A DNA stretch of 64,000 bases from Litomosoides sigmodontis (GCA_963070105.1 OY718806.1:5105865-5169864); one strand, 5' to 3'; shown: positions 1-13,594, counted from the stretch's first letter. A program made the numbers and translations. Notes: generated by a model from the letters alone, not told the origin.

Positions 1-2037
1 GATACTACGTTCGTCGCGCTGGAGGACTTTTTCCTGCTTCATTACCAATGAAATCTGCAGAAAACATACGTGTTTCTAAATTATTTCGAATCTTCGGTAT
101 TTTTCTGGCTAAAGTGCTGCAAGATGGTCGTATGGTAGATTTGCCACTCTCGCGACCCTTTTTAAAAATGGTTACCAACTTACAGGTACCCATTATTTGA
201 GCAAGAATTGTATGATGCGGTTCAGAAATTTTCATGATCGCTTTTGCATTTCCGGATTTGGTGAAGAGATTTGTTGAAGTATTCTAAATAGTTGGTTCAA
301 AATGTTGATAATAGGTTACATGACATAATTTTTAGTTAACTGAAGAAGGCACGTTTAATCTAAATGGTGTACTTACCTTGGACGATTTGGAAGAAGTATT
401 CCCATCCAAAGGTTGGTTTAGTTCACAGCTTATAAACTGTTTGTGATCTGTTGTTTATTCCACTAGATACGTTTTTTTTTCTTAAAGGTGTGAACTGTTA
501 TTTGATTATTTTTTGGATGAGTTTTAAATAAATACAGTTGGTGAGAAAAATTTTTGGTTTGTTTAATAAGGAGTGGATAAAGGATTACCAGAAATTTTCG
601 ACAGTAAATATAAGTGGATTTGAAAATTGCTTGGTAAATAGCCTCTTGTCTACCAATGGCTGAAGAATTAATCATTCGTTGATGTTTCGTAGTCATTTGG
701 TTTAGCAATACCAAAGAATCGGTTATTCAGGTCGTATCCTAAAAGTGCTAACTGCATATGTGGCGCAGAAACGTTGTATTCAAGCTGATGATGAACTTGA
801 TCTGGACACTCGACGACGACAGATTCAGGAACTTAAATTAAATATTAATGGTTCGGAATGCACAGTTGAGGATTTGTCATTAACTTTTTGGTGAGCAAAC
901 CTTCATGAATGTTTTTTTTCTCGTTTAAATGAGATCAAATTTCATATATCGGTGATTGTATATTTTGTTCAGTTTCTGAATACTCAAATATTTCAGTGTA
1001 AATCCGCCGTCAACTGTATTCAACTATAAGCAAATGGAGCTCGTCGAAAATGGTGCAAATATCGAAGTCACTGCTAATAACGTTGAACTGTATGTTGCCG
1101 CATGTACAAATTTTTATCTCAATTCTGGTATTTTTAATCAGGTACATTTTTCCGTGAATTTATGGACAAATTTATTTTTCTAATGGCATATTTTTATTCA
1201 CTAGTTCGCAGACTGATTTGCTAAGATTACTGCACGCTTTATATTTTTACTGCATTCACACTGATTCAGGTACATACTATTATGCGTTTACCAATAAATA
1301 CAGAAGTACTTTTTTCAGTTTAAAGCATTCCATGAAGGTTTTGATCTTGTTTTTCCTTTGCGAAATTTAAGGATGTTTGTTCCGAGGGAATTACAGGTGG
1401 ATTTGAAGTTATTTCTTTATTAACATATTTGGTAATATTTTCTCTGATTTTGTTGTCAATTATCACACTCTTTTCTAAGAAGAAGTTTCATTCCCTTATA
1501 ATTTCAAACTGAAAAATTGGCTGGTTTTCAGACTTTGCTATCTGGTGACCAATGTCCAGAATGGACTCGTGAAGATATTATCAATTTCACGGAACCAAAG
1601 TTGGGTTATACTAAGGAATCACCTGGTTTCTTACGTTTTGTTGATGTTCTGGTAAGAATGAATGCTAATGAGCGTAAATCCTTTTTGCAGTTTACAACAG
1701 GCTGTTCTTCATTACCGCCAGGTTCGTGACATGAAGCATGAAAACTATTAGTAATTGGATCTTGTTTTTCTCTTTACACTTGTTTTTTTTTCGCATAATC
1801 GAAGTGATAACTTTCTTTGTAAAATTTATTTCAGTCATATTTTCTATATTTATAGGTGGTTTGGCAAATTTGCATCCACGTTTGACAATTGTCCGAAAGG
1901 TCGATAGTGGTGATGGCAGTTATCCGTCTGTGAATACTTGTGTTCACTACTTAAAATTGCCCGATTACAGTTCTGCAGAGATTATGCGTGAGCGTCTTTT
2001 GACAGCAACTAATGAGAAAGGTTTTCATCTAAACTGA
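1..2037 (+). CDS. hecd-1: HECT-type E3 ubiquitin ligase, HECTD1/HECD-1 family (3' end only)
   Basis: This is the C-terminal part of a HECT E3 ligase, which takes ubiquitin from an E2 onto a cysteine and passes it to a substrate. Visible exons are 1-185, 336-411, 731-890, 997-1141, 1319-1396, 1532-1721 and 1856-2037. All borders are GT/AG and the frame stays open, giving 337 residues and a TGA stop. The N-lobe begins with GGLFPASLP and continues with [20 protein letters not shown]. The C-lobe carries [27 protein letters not shown] and the catalytic cysteine in [12 protein letters not shown] (codon 1939-1941). The protein ends EKGFHLN, the usual HECTD1 terminus, and [17 protein letters not shown] separates it from TRIP12. 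The N-terminal part of the protein lies outside the window. It faces the inhibitor-2 gene tail to tail. Confidence 0.95.
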
Positions 2038-4610
2038 GGGATTTTCTTGTCACTTTTTGCTGAATTTATTTCTTTCGGTTATCTTCAAACGGTTTGATTT
2101 TTGATTTTGCTTTGTTTGCTGCAGGCTTCGAATGAAGTGTATCTCATTTTGTTATTTAAATTAAATTTCGGGTCCTTCATTGGTCCGGTTACTGCAGCTG
2201 TTAATTCTTGCTTTTTATTTATCGTAGAGTATTTATGTCGTAGAAGCAAGACTTTTCCATTGTTAGCGCCATCTTACAATGTAAGTGTGTGCTATATTGA
2301 ATTAGTTAAGCTAATGTATATTTTGATGTGCACCAGTTATAAATTCTTGGTTAATGTATCATGTTACTTAATTGTTTTTATTCAATTTTCAAGTAAATTT
2401 TTTACATTCACTCAATCTCACAAAAAATTCTTTTTCAAAAAAATTCTTCTTTAAAAAAAGGATTAAATTACAATTCTTAAAATCCTAAATTCAGGTGAGA
2501 GTCCTCGTTATTCTCCTCCCAAAATAATTTTCTCCGGAAATCTGTACTTTTTTTGTTAAGTAGTTCATGTGAACACATTGGGATCCTAACCATGCATTCA
2601 GAATTGCATAATATATGTTCAAGGCTGTTATAATACTTATTTCGACCTAAGTCTGCATCCTGAAAATGTGTAACTGGTTTGGTAAATACTCCAGACCTTT
2701 TTAGTAATTGCATTGTCCCTTATTTTGGAATCCGAAACCTTTGAACTTTATATGATGAACTAAGTTCTGCTGTGCTAGAGGGGAGCAGTTTATAGGAGCA
2801 GCGAGCAACAGGCAGTTATGCTTAGCACACGTGAAAGTTCGTGTTAAGAGTAGTGCTTACACTCGTTTGCATTTCGAATGCACAAGACAGGACGAAATAA
2901 TTTGGCACATTAATAATTCAGTAATACTGATGATAGGTCTGGTTCTTTTTCACTCACAGAAAACCAGCTTTCACTATTTTTTATGTAATTACCGAGGAAG
3001 TTGATCTGCAGTCGTTCTAAGCGAAAGGATATCGTATGCGTGAGGCGTGAGGACATGCAGAATCTTACGCACTGAATAGAACACAACGATCCGAAAGTTA
3101 GCAGTGAGTGAAGATACTGAAAAATGGGTTTCAAATTAAATAAAGGTCCGGTAGCTTGCCAAATTGTTTTGGACGGGTGGACTGTTACTGAGAGTGATCT
3201 TTTTTTTTTAAATTGTCAGGTAAAGTGTCAGCAGGCATTTCGTTAATTACAAAAAAAATAAGCAAACTTATGCCAGAAAGGCAGGAAAGCTTTCGTATGA
3301 TCGTGAGTGAAGCAAAATTTGTGTACAGAGAGTTCTGCTTAAATTTTTACAAACCCCTCTTCAAAAGACCTGCAAGTGGATGGTTTTGCTAAGGAAATGT
3401 CTACCCAAGTAGTACATATAATTGGCTGTCAATAAGTATAATGTCTTGAACGGGAAGTTTTGAAAGGAACGCGACAATTTATCGACGTAAATCATGAAGA
3501 ATAAGCATAATACAAATTTCAATACTTTCTAGAACTGTCCGAACCAGCGGTCGCCGCTGTGATAAAATCAACACCATTATTGACACATGTACGTTCGTCA
3601 CATAAAACACGCAGTATTTGGGCTTTAAACTGAATGCTCCACAGAAATGGTCCAAATATTTCCTAAATGAAAAACGAGACAATCGAACCCAAAACGTAAC
3701 CAACGCGATAGGTTGCTATTCAATTTCGTAAACCATGACAAATGCTTACACCGAATATTTATGTAGTACTTTCATCACTCGTACTGCACTTAAACCATTA
3801 TGTAATCAGCTTAATGCAGCCTTAAACTCACTAAATTTCGCTATGACTGGCGAACTTTAAGCCCACAAGAACAATCTTAGTAGGAATATGATGCATGATA
3901 TCTAACGTTTGAGTGTGTGAACCTCTTCACTTTTGTAAAGAGGTTTATAATCAGCATACACGGTCAATATTAACTGTGAACAGAATTGAAAAAAAAACCG
4001 GAACGACTTACATGCTTCGTCATACATATAAATGGATCTATTGAGCGTAATCTAATTTCTCCATACATTATCTTTATGAGCTACCTTCATGAACGAATTG
4101 AAATGGCACGTACTTCAATTATATTTCAATTATGAAACCAGATTTTCCCCTAGACAATCACTGCATTTTGAATAACAAATGGTCTCAACTGCAGCTGATC
4201 TGGTCACTCAATAAAAACAATACGATATTTGGAACAAAATAGTTTTAAAGCACTAAATATTTAGTTGGTCCCCATAAAATATGTATGAAACGAAATTGTA
4301 TGATAAATTTACCTAAACGGCATATGGATCCGATCAACTATCAAATGAATCAATAAATACAAAAACAAGAAGATGGACATTTCCTTTCAGTTCGATTTGC
4401 TTCGAGTTTTTTGAATTCCTACTTCTAGAAATTTAGAGCTCACCTCAAAAGAGATCAGAAACTTCACAGCAAGATCCCTAGTTAGCACAACGAACAAACA
4501 AATATGAATATTGAAATTAAAAAAAAAAAAAACATCAATGAATTATGGATATTTTTGTAGACGTTACTATTAAAAAAGGCCAATATTCAATTGGTTTCCA
4601 AATAACAAGT
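2038..4610. other. Convergent intergenic region, no gene recognised
   Basis: This lies between the 3' ends of hecd-1 and the inhibitor-2 gene, so it should hold both 3' UTRs. Short open frames occur on both strands, but none shows a recognisable domain or sits between convincing splice sites. It is AT-rich with A and T homopolymers. Confidence 0.6.
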
Positions 4611-4940
4611 CTAGTCCATATTTTCTTCATCCTTTGCCAAAATTTCTTTCGCTCGTAACAATGCTGCGCCTTCGTTGTAATGCATTTTTCTCTTTTTCTC
4701 AAATTCACACTTATGAGCTGAAGCGAGACAAAATCATGAACAAGAACTTCAAACTATTAATTTTCAAAATATCCTTCAAAACACACACCCCGAAGATTTC
4801 GCTTACAGCAACCATTTGTCGTAAAACTAAGTCGCAATTTAAAAATTAGACTTTCAGCCAATATTTCTAGAAAACGAATAAAAATTGATGAATGCAGTTA
4901 TTCGGGAATTCTTAAGAACGGTATGAAATCAATCATTATG

Positions 4941-5037
<97 letters not shown>

Positions 5038-6232
5038 TGTATCTTCTACACACCTTCCTTTTTGCCGAAAATGAGAAAACATAATTTACCAATCTGTTCA
5101 GGAGTAAGCTCAACATCGCTATCATCATCTGGTAAATTTTTCCCAAAGCATGCTGGCGGAACTGATGTTCCAGCTTCAATACACTTGGCTAGTTTAACTG
5201 GATCAACTGCTCCAACCAAGGAAACTCGGCGTGGTGCCCTTGAAGCGTGGTTATCGCTATCTTCCTCGCTATCGCTATATCCATGATATGGAGTCTTTGG
5301 CTCCTGAATCTTCATATGCCTAAAACATGCAACAAAAAATGTTCGAGATAAGTTAAAAGCTGCCTAAACAACCTTAATTTGGAATACGACGCTAAAAATG
5401 TACTAATAAAGAAGAATACTCAACTGCAAATGATAAGAATTAAAGAGTTATTAGAAGGGAATTATACAACATATTACATTTACTAGAGAAAGATGAATGA
5501 CACGTTTGAGAAATTAAAATCAAGAAGTACGCTCTAAGAAATGATACGGCAAGAGTTCATAGCAACTTGAATATAACTGGAAAGTTCAGCGTTGCTATTT
5601 CATTTACTGGTAATCATTAACCGTAGCAAACAAAACTAAAACATGAATATTGTGAGCAGCTTGTGCATCCCTCTTTCATGATGCACATGGGTTGTCCATA
5701 ATACTATTGATGAATAAGTAATATTCACATAAGAGGAATAAAGGGAATGGGCAAAAATACAAGGACAAATGTTCCAAACATTGCTTAACTTAGTATTTAA
5801 TTAACAAATTACAAATTTTAGCGTGTTTTAATGAACGAATTGCCCATACTATGAATGGACATTCAACATAAAATGTTGTTTGAAAACCTTACGTTATTCA
5901 CAAAGTTTATGCACAATATGGTACAAAAATACAAACCCATAATCTTTATCGGCCGGATGGTGTGTTGCAATGATGTTCATTTCATCGAAATGAGCTCGAT
6001 CTTCAGCAATACGCTTGCTTTCTTCCGCAGATGGCTGCTTTTTATGAAACACAACTTTGAAAAACCGCGAACAAAAAACATAGCCGACTAAATCAATTTT
6101 ATATTAAATTCCAAATGAAATATTTAACATTTAAAAAGAAACCTTGAGAATGGACTTTTTGGGCTTTAGTTTCAAGTATGTGCATGGGTCAAACGTACTT
6201 GCCTCGCCAGAAACTTTCCCGTCACTATCCAT
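4611..6232 (-). CDS. szy-2: Protein phosphatase inhibitor-2 (IPP2/PPP1R2; C. elegans SZY-2 type)
   Basis: Inhibitor-2 binds and regulates protein phosphatase 1 catalytic subunits; in C. elegans SZY-2 acts in centrosome duplication control. Exons on the minus strand are 6143-6232, 5937-6034, 5090-5319 and 4611-4717, giving 174 aa (mammalian I-2 is about 205). All three PP1-contact regions are present. KSILK (26-30) matches the KGILK docking motif. DRAHFDEMN precedes [22 protein letters not shown] (149-156) carries the His-Tyr pair that enters the PP1 active site. The regulatory threonine is kept in EPKTPYH and falls at residue 72, the mammalian GSK3 site number. Exon 2 could start three bases earlier (at 6037), adding one Gln. 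A good acceptor (TTTGCTTTAG) lies seven bases before the ATG and may be a trans-splice site. Intron 3 contains a long (TA)n tract. Confidence 0.95.
4944..5034. repeat. (TA)n microsatellite in inhibitor-2 intron 3
   Basis: About 45 uninterrupted TA units. It occupies a quarter of the 372-bp intron and begins about 55 bp from the 5' splice site of exon 3. Open frames that read it as YIYI are artefacts. Confidence 0.98.
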
Positions 6233-6240
6233 TATACAAC

Positions 6241-6254
6241 TAAAGCAAAAAAAT
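6241..6254 (-). promoter_or_regulatory. Likely trans-splice (spliced leader) acceptor of inhibitor-2
   Basis: On the minus strand a T-run followed by GCTTTAG ends seven bases before the start codon, with no upstream coding exon seen. In nematodes such an acceptor close to the ATG usually receives a spliced leader. The same acceptor is kept in the decayed copy near 7880. A 5' UTR cis-intron is the alternative. Confidence 0.4.
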
Positions 6255-7810
6255 TTTATAAAAAGAAAGTAATAACGGGGCGAAAGTCAACAATTACTAG
6301 AACACAAAAAGCTATTGCATTTGGAAGGTCTTTCCTAATTCCTCGCACAGCACTTATTCGACTATTCCCTGAGGAAACGACCATGTTGTGACCGCACATG
6401 TTACGCAATGCATTTCAAATTACTTTTCAGACGAGCTGCCGTAACTGTTAAAAACTGTTTTTGAACATGTTACAATATAAAACCTTGACTAAACTACTTA
6501 AAAATAAAAGCAAAAAGCTGTACTTCTATAGTTTTTTTTTAGTTTTTTACACTAAAATATTCCATGAATTTGCTCCTGACCCAAGAGAGTTAATGATCGA
6601 TGTCGCCTACTAAATTCAATGAACGAGAAATTCCCCTTTTTAGCATTTATAAGAGTTCCTTAGCAGATTTTAAATGATTTTTTTTGCCTTACAACTATCC
6701 CACCAGTTCTAAAACAGTCCCTAACTTTCAAATACCGCAAAAAAACCAAAATGATAAAGAGACGGAAGCAAATGAAAACGATCAGTACGAATGAGCAATC
6801 CCTATATGCATTGCTTCACATTACAGCCATTGTTGATTCGTACTGATTAAAAAATTTGAGCCCATTCTCCTCCTCTTCTTAATGCTTCTTCAGATCCCAC
6901 CTCCAAACAGCATAAAGTAAAAGAAATCATCAAAGTAAACAAGATATGGCCCGTACCACAACTCCACACCAAACAGAGATTTCGTGGAAATCCATGATGA
7001 AACTATCAAACCACCCCACCTCAATCTTTTCGGGTAGGCTCAAAGCTAAATGAGCAATTTAACAGGTTTAAAACGTTATAAGTTGTTCCACTGATGTCAC
7101 CGATGTCGATTGTCATTCGACAGTGACAAATGTGGTTCCAATACATATCCTTATTTCACATTTCAATTTAGCGCATACTGCAAAGCACACATCGATGATG
7201 ATTAGGGTACTAAAATCACTACACATATAAACCAATCCCAGAAAGAGAGAGGAAGCAGCTTACAGCCCCGGTGCTTCCACGTAAGCCATGCAAACAAACT
7301 AAAAGACCCCAAACGTCAACCCACATCAGCCTGCGGCGAATTTAACCGCAAAATTTCTAGAAAAGATGTTCAAAATTGATGCGGCTCCGAAAATATTGTT
7401 AAATCCCAGCTCTCGCATGCTCGAACATCTTATCCAGCAAAACTTGAGTCAGTTTGGGATAATTTGAGTCTTTGAATTACTACTTGCAACACATTGAATT
7501 CTTGCAAGGATCTTCGTAAAAATATAAAAAGACTGGTAAGTGAAGGCAATCCTACGAATCCAGCTGCAAGAGGTGGGACACAACTTTTGAAGCGAAGAAT
7601 TTAAAAACTTAACTATATTGTGCAATGGAAGCTAAACCTACTCTGCAAGATAAGTAATTAAATTAGGCTTCGATCTATACAGTTCTGAGAAAGAGTAAAT
7701 GGAAAGTCATCTTCATCCAGCTATGTTAACTGACCGGAACGAGTTTTAACAAATTCATTTTAGTGGGAGCAACCATACATAGCGTTTTACATTGCAGTAG
7801 TTGACAGAAA
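6255..7810. other. Intergenic, upstream of inhibitor-2; no gene seen
   Basis: AT-rich sequence with short stop-rich frames. Its proximal part (to about 6406) matches the duplicated block at 7811-8046 and so probably includes the inhibitor-2 promoter. Confidence 0.5.
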
Positions 7811-8046
7811 AAGGACCTTGAAAATCAGCTGTTTCTGCTTTAATTTTAAATACCGGAAACTTCCTAATCATTATCCATTATACAGCTGAAGCAAAAAGAA
7901 GGTTTAGAAGTGAGGACGGAACAGAAAAAAACTAGTAAAAAAATTATTGCAAGATCTTTCCTAACCTCTTAGAACATGACGCAGTGCAACACTTAATCTT
8001 TTGATTAGCTGAGCGAATGACCGTAATGCAAGTGCACATGTTAAGA
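7811..8046 (-). pseudogene. Decayed duplicate of inhibitor-2 exon 1 plus promoter
   Basis: This block aligns by eye in the same orientation with 6131-6406. Shared stretches include the exon 1 donor side (CCTTGA.AAT in plus orientation), GAAACTT.C...ATCCATTATACA around the start codon, ATTGCA...TCTTTCCTAA and GCACATGTTA. The copied start codon at 7876-7878 is followed by a TAG in the fifth codon, and the coding part has lost about 25 bp. The GT after CAAG and the upstream acceptor survive. I see no copies of exons 2-4. It may be a dead fragment, or an alternative non-coding first exon or promoter. Confidence 0.7.
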
Positions 8047-8845
8047 GTACGTGGAGAGATTTTTTCTGTTCCACTGGAAAAATAAGGTATTGGAATGCTG
8101 TACATTTTAAGTCACTCATTCTTAATTCCTCTGTCTATTGAAATTGCTGGAAATTGAAACTCCCAATCGAAAATGTGACGGCAGTTTCCAAAAGCTTTTA
8201 TTAAACTTAAATCCACTTCTTGCTGGTGAACCGTTAACGAATACATTTCAACTTAATTCACTTGAATGGCTAGCTGTCTATATTTTAGATTAGATTAAAT
8301 ACGTACAGATGCCGAGATTCATTACCGTTGTACAAACGTCATTTATAAAAATCCTCCTCCAAACGACATCGAGAACTTGTGATTGCTAATCGCTATTATA
8401 GAATAGCGCCATCCATTCTTAGCAGGAAGTGGAAAAATTCAGAAAAAAACTATTATAAAACGACCTAACTAGCTTCCCCATGAAAGTTCCGCTACTTCTG
8501 AAAAATCATTTCCAACCTGAATTTATAACCTTTCCAGGACATTACTGTTTTTCCTAAGCTCTTAATTAGTCAGAAAAGCAAACACCAGATGAATAAAAGC
8601 AGAACACTCCTTGAATTGATTATGGTTTTCAAATTAATTTATACTATATGGCAACAAGTAACAAGATTTTCGATTGGGAAGCAATTTATAAATCCAGATT
8701 TTAGAAACACAGTGGAATTCTTTCACTGTTAGAAACAAAGTATGAAAACTGGAATGCCTGTGTGGACGCACAAATTAAAAACAGAAACTTTGCAGTAAGT
8801 TGATACAAAAATTTACTTGGCTTACTATGCTTTATGGACATACTC
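8047..8845. other. Intergenic between inhibitor-2 duplicate and PIG-S 3' end
   Basis: No domain or splice-flanked open frame was recognised. It should contain the PIG-S 3' UTR. Confidence 0.5.
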
Positions 8846-11700
8846 TCATTCCTTACCCATCCAATATCTATTCAGGGCCAAAATTGAACCAAACAATGGC
8901 AAGATCGTTGGTAAGAATAATGGCAGGTAGACTGCAAATTTTTGATCATTCGGGAAATATAGCAATGAGAGCAAACTTTTATCATTTAGAGCACTTTCGG
9001 CTAATGATCGACCTTCAGCAACCGATGCAACATCAATATAGCCTGTTTTCTCAACTGTTGAAAGAGCCTGTGATATAAGTTCGACCGCTAAATTAGTTTT
9101 ACTCGCAATCTGAAAGTTTATCGTAGTTACTTATATCAAAGTTGCTGACGAAATATAAGACTGAACGAAATAAACTTTGACGAGCAAGATGTTGAGCATT
9201 TTGCATTCTTTCTTGAGCGAAAATGAAATTAAAATGGACAATACAATTAAAATAAGACTATTGTATTTTTTGCCATTTCTCTTAACATTAAATCATTTAA
9301 AGAACGTTTTAAAACAATGATACCTGGTTTTTAAGATTATAATCACTTGATTTCGAAAAAAATTATCTCTAACAAACCTCTTCGTTTATAACGATGTTAT
9401 CAATTTGTGAAATTAATTTGTGAATTGCAGCAACCGACGAGATACCATTTATCAAGCAATCAATAAATGAACGTAATTTGATACGCTTAATTTCCCACTT
9501 CGCTACTGGTAACGGCAACCGGTCGCATGATACTGGTAAGTCTGTATCAAGGCCAAAAAGGATGCGCATGGCAGCAATCACTGACTGATTAACAGTCAAG
9601 TATTTATTGCCATTATAGGACAGCAAAGCGCCCCAAGAAGCCACAACCACACCACTGCTCTCATCACCCTGAAAAATTCAGCTAGAAAACTGCAATGACT
9701 AGTGATAGGCTAACTTCTATGACACCCTCAAAAACTTTGTTTCTAAGAAATATAACAATGGAAATAGTGTTGTTTTAAGAATCATATATTTTTGAATGCG
9801 ATATTGTGCTTTATTGCTACTCACAGCAATTATTTGCTAGGTAAAAGCAGAAATCTATGCTTTTAATACGAACACAGAAATGCCTTCGTTTCACTAGTAT
9901 CCAATTTCCATCATCAGTAAGAGTAAAAACGATGGTTAGAAAGTCTTTAATACAGAACACTATAATAATTTTTATGACAAAGCATAGAACTGTGTTAGGT
10001 ATATAACCAGCAAAAATAAGCAAAATACAAAATAAGAAATTTATACCGCAGGATCAAGAAGAGCGATTGGTTGAGATGTATCCAGCACTACTAGCTTCAT
10101 TACTGGAGCGGACGACTCAACAGTGCTGGTCTCCTGTTCGATCTATAAACTGCATCACTAACATTATATTGATTAATACTAATGAAATCAAATTAGTGAT
10201 TATGAAAATTCTAAAGATCACTTAGGTTTGCAACTAATTTCTTTAAAGCTGCAAAACGTGAAAAAATTTCTTACGGCAGTAACTATCTGGGATATTTCAT
10301 CCATCTGAATGGTATTTCCTTCTTGTACATCTTTTTTCATCCATGCAGTCAGGTCAAAATCCCAGAGATGCTCTGAACTGATAATCAAGTCTGATACTTC
10401 AGCCAATTTCGCAGCAAATCGGCGTGTATGCAAAATAATATTCTCCGCTGTGTAATGTTCGCTGCTCTCGTCGTGACCGGCGTGTAAAAATATTACTTGC
10501 ACAATATACCGTGCACTTAAAGCGACCGAATCCCAAATCAAACGTTTCTATAGAGATTAAAAATAATAAAATTCCAGTCAAAATAAACTTGACGGATGCT
10601 AATTAATAATTCTCCTGGTATTTCTTTAGTGCTTTATTCTAAAGAAATACTATTGTCGGAATTTAATTTGAATGAGCGAAATTATGACATAAAGGTGAAC
10701 CTGCTGACTTGGCGATAAGGAAACAATTTCCGACGATTGCATTCGCTGCCTCAAATCACGTTTCACAATTGTTGAAAGATGACTCGTATCCAAAAGAACA
10801 TCTGTTATGGCTGCAAACATACGTTGCGCAAGTTTTGACTCGTTCTCACAGTTCAAGATAAACGTCCACTGGTCGTCGAAATAGGTTGTATATCCAGAAT
10901 AGGGCCATGCTGTTTCGTTAATTATTGCAACATGGACTTCAAAGAAGTTATCCTTCTCCGTATTAGTTTTTGAAGTAGAACGCGAAGTATCCTGAAGAAA
11001 TCTAACGGTCTAAAAAACTCATAAAATTTTAAAGCAAAGAACATATGTAAAAACTGCAGAAGAAAGAATACGAGCAACCAAAACAAACCATATCTTCGTG
11101 GTTCAATTTAAATATAAAGTTCAGTCGATCGATTTCTGGGAGTTCAGAAAGTTCATTCAGAAGTAGAGTAATTGCACTGTCAACATGGGACTTCATCGAT
11201 GAATACGAACTAGCTATTGATATGTACACCTGTGTTATAATAAGTTAACCCCTTTGAAAATAATTTTTATCAACATATGTCAACTTTGCTAGACAAATGA
11301 CTTTCGAGGAAAATAAGTTTTACAGTGACTAGTATATTAAAATGCTATGAAAAGGTGAACAATGGTAAATGTGGAAAACATACTGGCAAAGTGATCTCCT
11401 GATCAGAAGAAAAGGTACGAAATGGTACCCGGTGTGTCGAAGTTGTCTGCCACCATAATGGTACGCCAAATATGAGCACAATAACAATAAATGCAAGTGC
11501 AGAAATCCTTCGGAAAGGTAATTCTGCGCTTTCTTCCACGGTAAGCATCAAAACCTAAGTGTTTTATAATGATAAGTAGTTGGCTTTTTGTAAATTAAAC
11601 CTTACAAATGCCAAAATGCTTATACCCTTTTAGTACGATCTTCCTTCCTTTCTTGATGAAAATTGTGCTTTGTATAAACATTAGCACTATCGGTGCTCAT
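8846..11700 (-). CDS. PIGS: GPI transamidase subunit PIG-S
   Basis: PIG-S is a membrane subunit of the ER GPI transamidase, which cuts C-terminal propeptides and attaches GPI anchors. Eight minus-strand exons join in frame: 11626-11700, 11384-11554, 11089-11229, 10701-10991, 10275-10547, 10047-10142, 9378-9668 and 8846-9109. They give 533 aa (human about 555). Residues 42-58 form the N-terminal membrane helix, followed by PLWWQTTSTHRVP, the PIG-S signature (human PLWWKTTETYRAP). A long lumenal domain includes HLWDFDLTAW, ASWGALLSYN and MRILFGLDTDLP, matching human WDIEG, RWGGIMVYN and LRLLFGI. IDNIVINEE precedes the C-terminal SLLSLLYFPNDQKFAVYLPLF and a second membrane helix at about 507-525. 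Known family topology is two membrane segments with a lumenal middle, and the sequence fits. C. elegans counterpart, from memory: hpo-5 (T14G10.7). The first exon is supported only by frame and position. Confidence 0.95.
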
Positions 11701-13594
11701 CACGTTTTTCGTTATTTGTAAATGAAGAATTTAGTTAATCTCCGTTAATTGCAACCGCAATATGATCCTGAAATGGTACAATGGTAAAAGTAAAAATGAG
11801 ATACAATGAGATACAATGGTAAAAGTGGCGAATAATGGCGCACCGTACAACGATCACACTTTAATGGAAAGGGAAAAACCTCTCTATGAATATGACTAAC
11901 TTATTCTAATCTTAGAATGCTGATACCAAAGACAATAAATTAAATATAATGGTTTGGGATTTACAGAAAACGAATTCTCGAAGCGAAATGGCACATCGAA
12001 ATCGCCACCTGCAACCGATTTATATTAAGAGAAGTCCTGGCTTCTAAGGATTACATTTCTTGAAAATAGTGAAACATTATCTCTTCTTCCTTTTACTCAG
12101 ATTTTTTCCGATTCTTCCTTAAATGACGCTAGTCCTAAAACTGGTACTAAGAAAACCCCCTTACATAGCTCTGAATTGTGATTTTTATTTATAATAATGC
12201 ATCGGCTTGATCAAAATCAACAAAAAATAAGTGCAACATTCTTTCAAAGCTAACATTACACAACTGCACATTTACTCCTTAAAACAGGATTCGCAAAACA
12301 ATCAACATCTTCAACAGCTCTTGTTAAGTAAAGTTTGTGATATCTGGACGAAATGCGAGCTTTAATACACCCACGGTTTTTACTAAATCATTTGGATAAT
12401 CGATAGACCTATTTTCAATTTATTTGAGATTTTTGCACACATTCTTTTACTGCTTCAAACCACTAATTATCCCTGTTTGAATTATCACTAAAATGTGAAT
12501 AGACAAAAGATATTCTTCCCAATGGAAGAGGGTTTCTTATCAATAGCAGTGTGATTTGCCTTGTGACGCAGACGTACTTGCTAACCAATAAGCAGTAATA
12601 CTGTCATCTCCAAAATCCACTGTCCAAGCTTTTATGATACCTTACTTCTCAATAGATGATGATACGATACATTTTCAACAATATACAAAGAACACGGAAG
12701 ATATACTAACTCATCCTTCTGACTAAAGTATATCTGAGATCTGGTTAGATTAAGTGCAACTAGATTTATTGAAAGCCAGAATTAAAACGAAAAACATTAC
12801 ATATATATACGAAAGAGCATAATATCATACAATGGCAGATCGTGTTATGCAAATGTAGGAAAGTCTGCAGTGATTTGACAAGATATCCTGCTTGTACACA
12901 TGAAAGAATCTGTGGTAAAGAGCACGACGATTATAATTAATAATTAAATAGATCAACAAAAATATGTTCCAAATGCCGAAGGTAATATCGTTCATATAGA
13001 ACATGCTAAAAGCAAAATGAATATGACAGTAAATATTCAAAGTCTCATAGAAAAAATTAGAAGCTAAGATTGCGCTTTAAATGTGTACCTATCTGTTCCG
13101 ACATTACGCACTTTTGTACATCCTTATACGGAAAAGATATCTAGAAGTATTACCCATAACACACAAAGAAATCATTTGACACATGTACTTCTCTATAAGC
13201 ATGGAATGCTAAAACTAATTCGATGTAGATAAAAACATCTATGTAGAAGGAAAACTAAGATCTGATGAAGTGTTTCTGTACAAAAGTGAGATTAACAATG
13301 ACCCAGTTGCAAATGTACAGCGCCGAGCGGATTTTTTTTTTGAATCGATAGCATAAATTAACCAATAAGTATGGAAGCGGTAAGGGAACCAAGATAACGA
13401 GTGACACCAAAACAAGAAAGGAAAAAAGCAAAGACTTGCTGCTAAGATCACAACCGGTAACTAAAATTAATATACAAAAGGTCAAGTACTGATGAACATT
13501 ACACCATCACTTTGCCAAGAAATTATGACAAATCACAACCAACAAAATACTTTAGATTCTTGATTTCAAATATATCACCAGCCTTACTATTTTT
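11701..13594. other. Intergenic between tetraspanin 3' end and PIG-S start
   Basis: Holds the PIG-S promoter and tetraspanin 3' UTR. Near the PIG-S end, the words ACAATGGTAAAAG and GATACAATG each recur within 50 bp (11776-11827). No further gene was recognised. Confidence 0.5.

Noticed and set aside
890..900. GTGAGCAAA, matching the 5' end of miR-87
   Set aside because: It is the 5' splice site of a hecd-1 intron with no hairpin partner.
3479..3703. Minus-strand frame considered as a transposase fragment
   Set aside because: No catalytic motif, no terminal inverted repeats and no target duplication seen.
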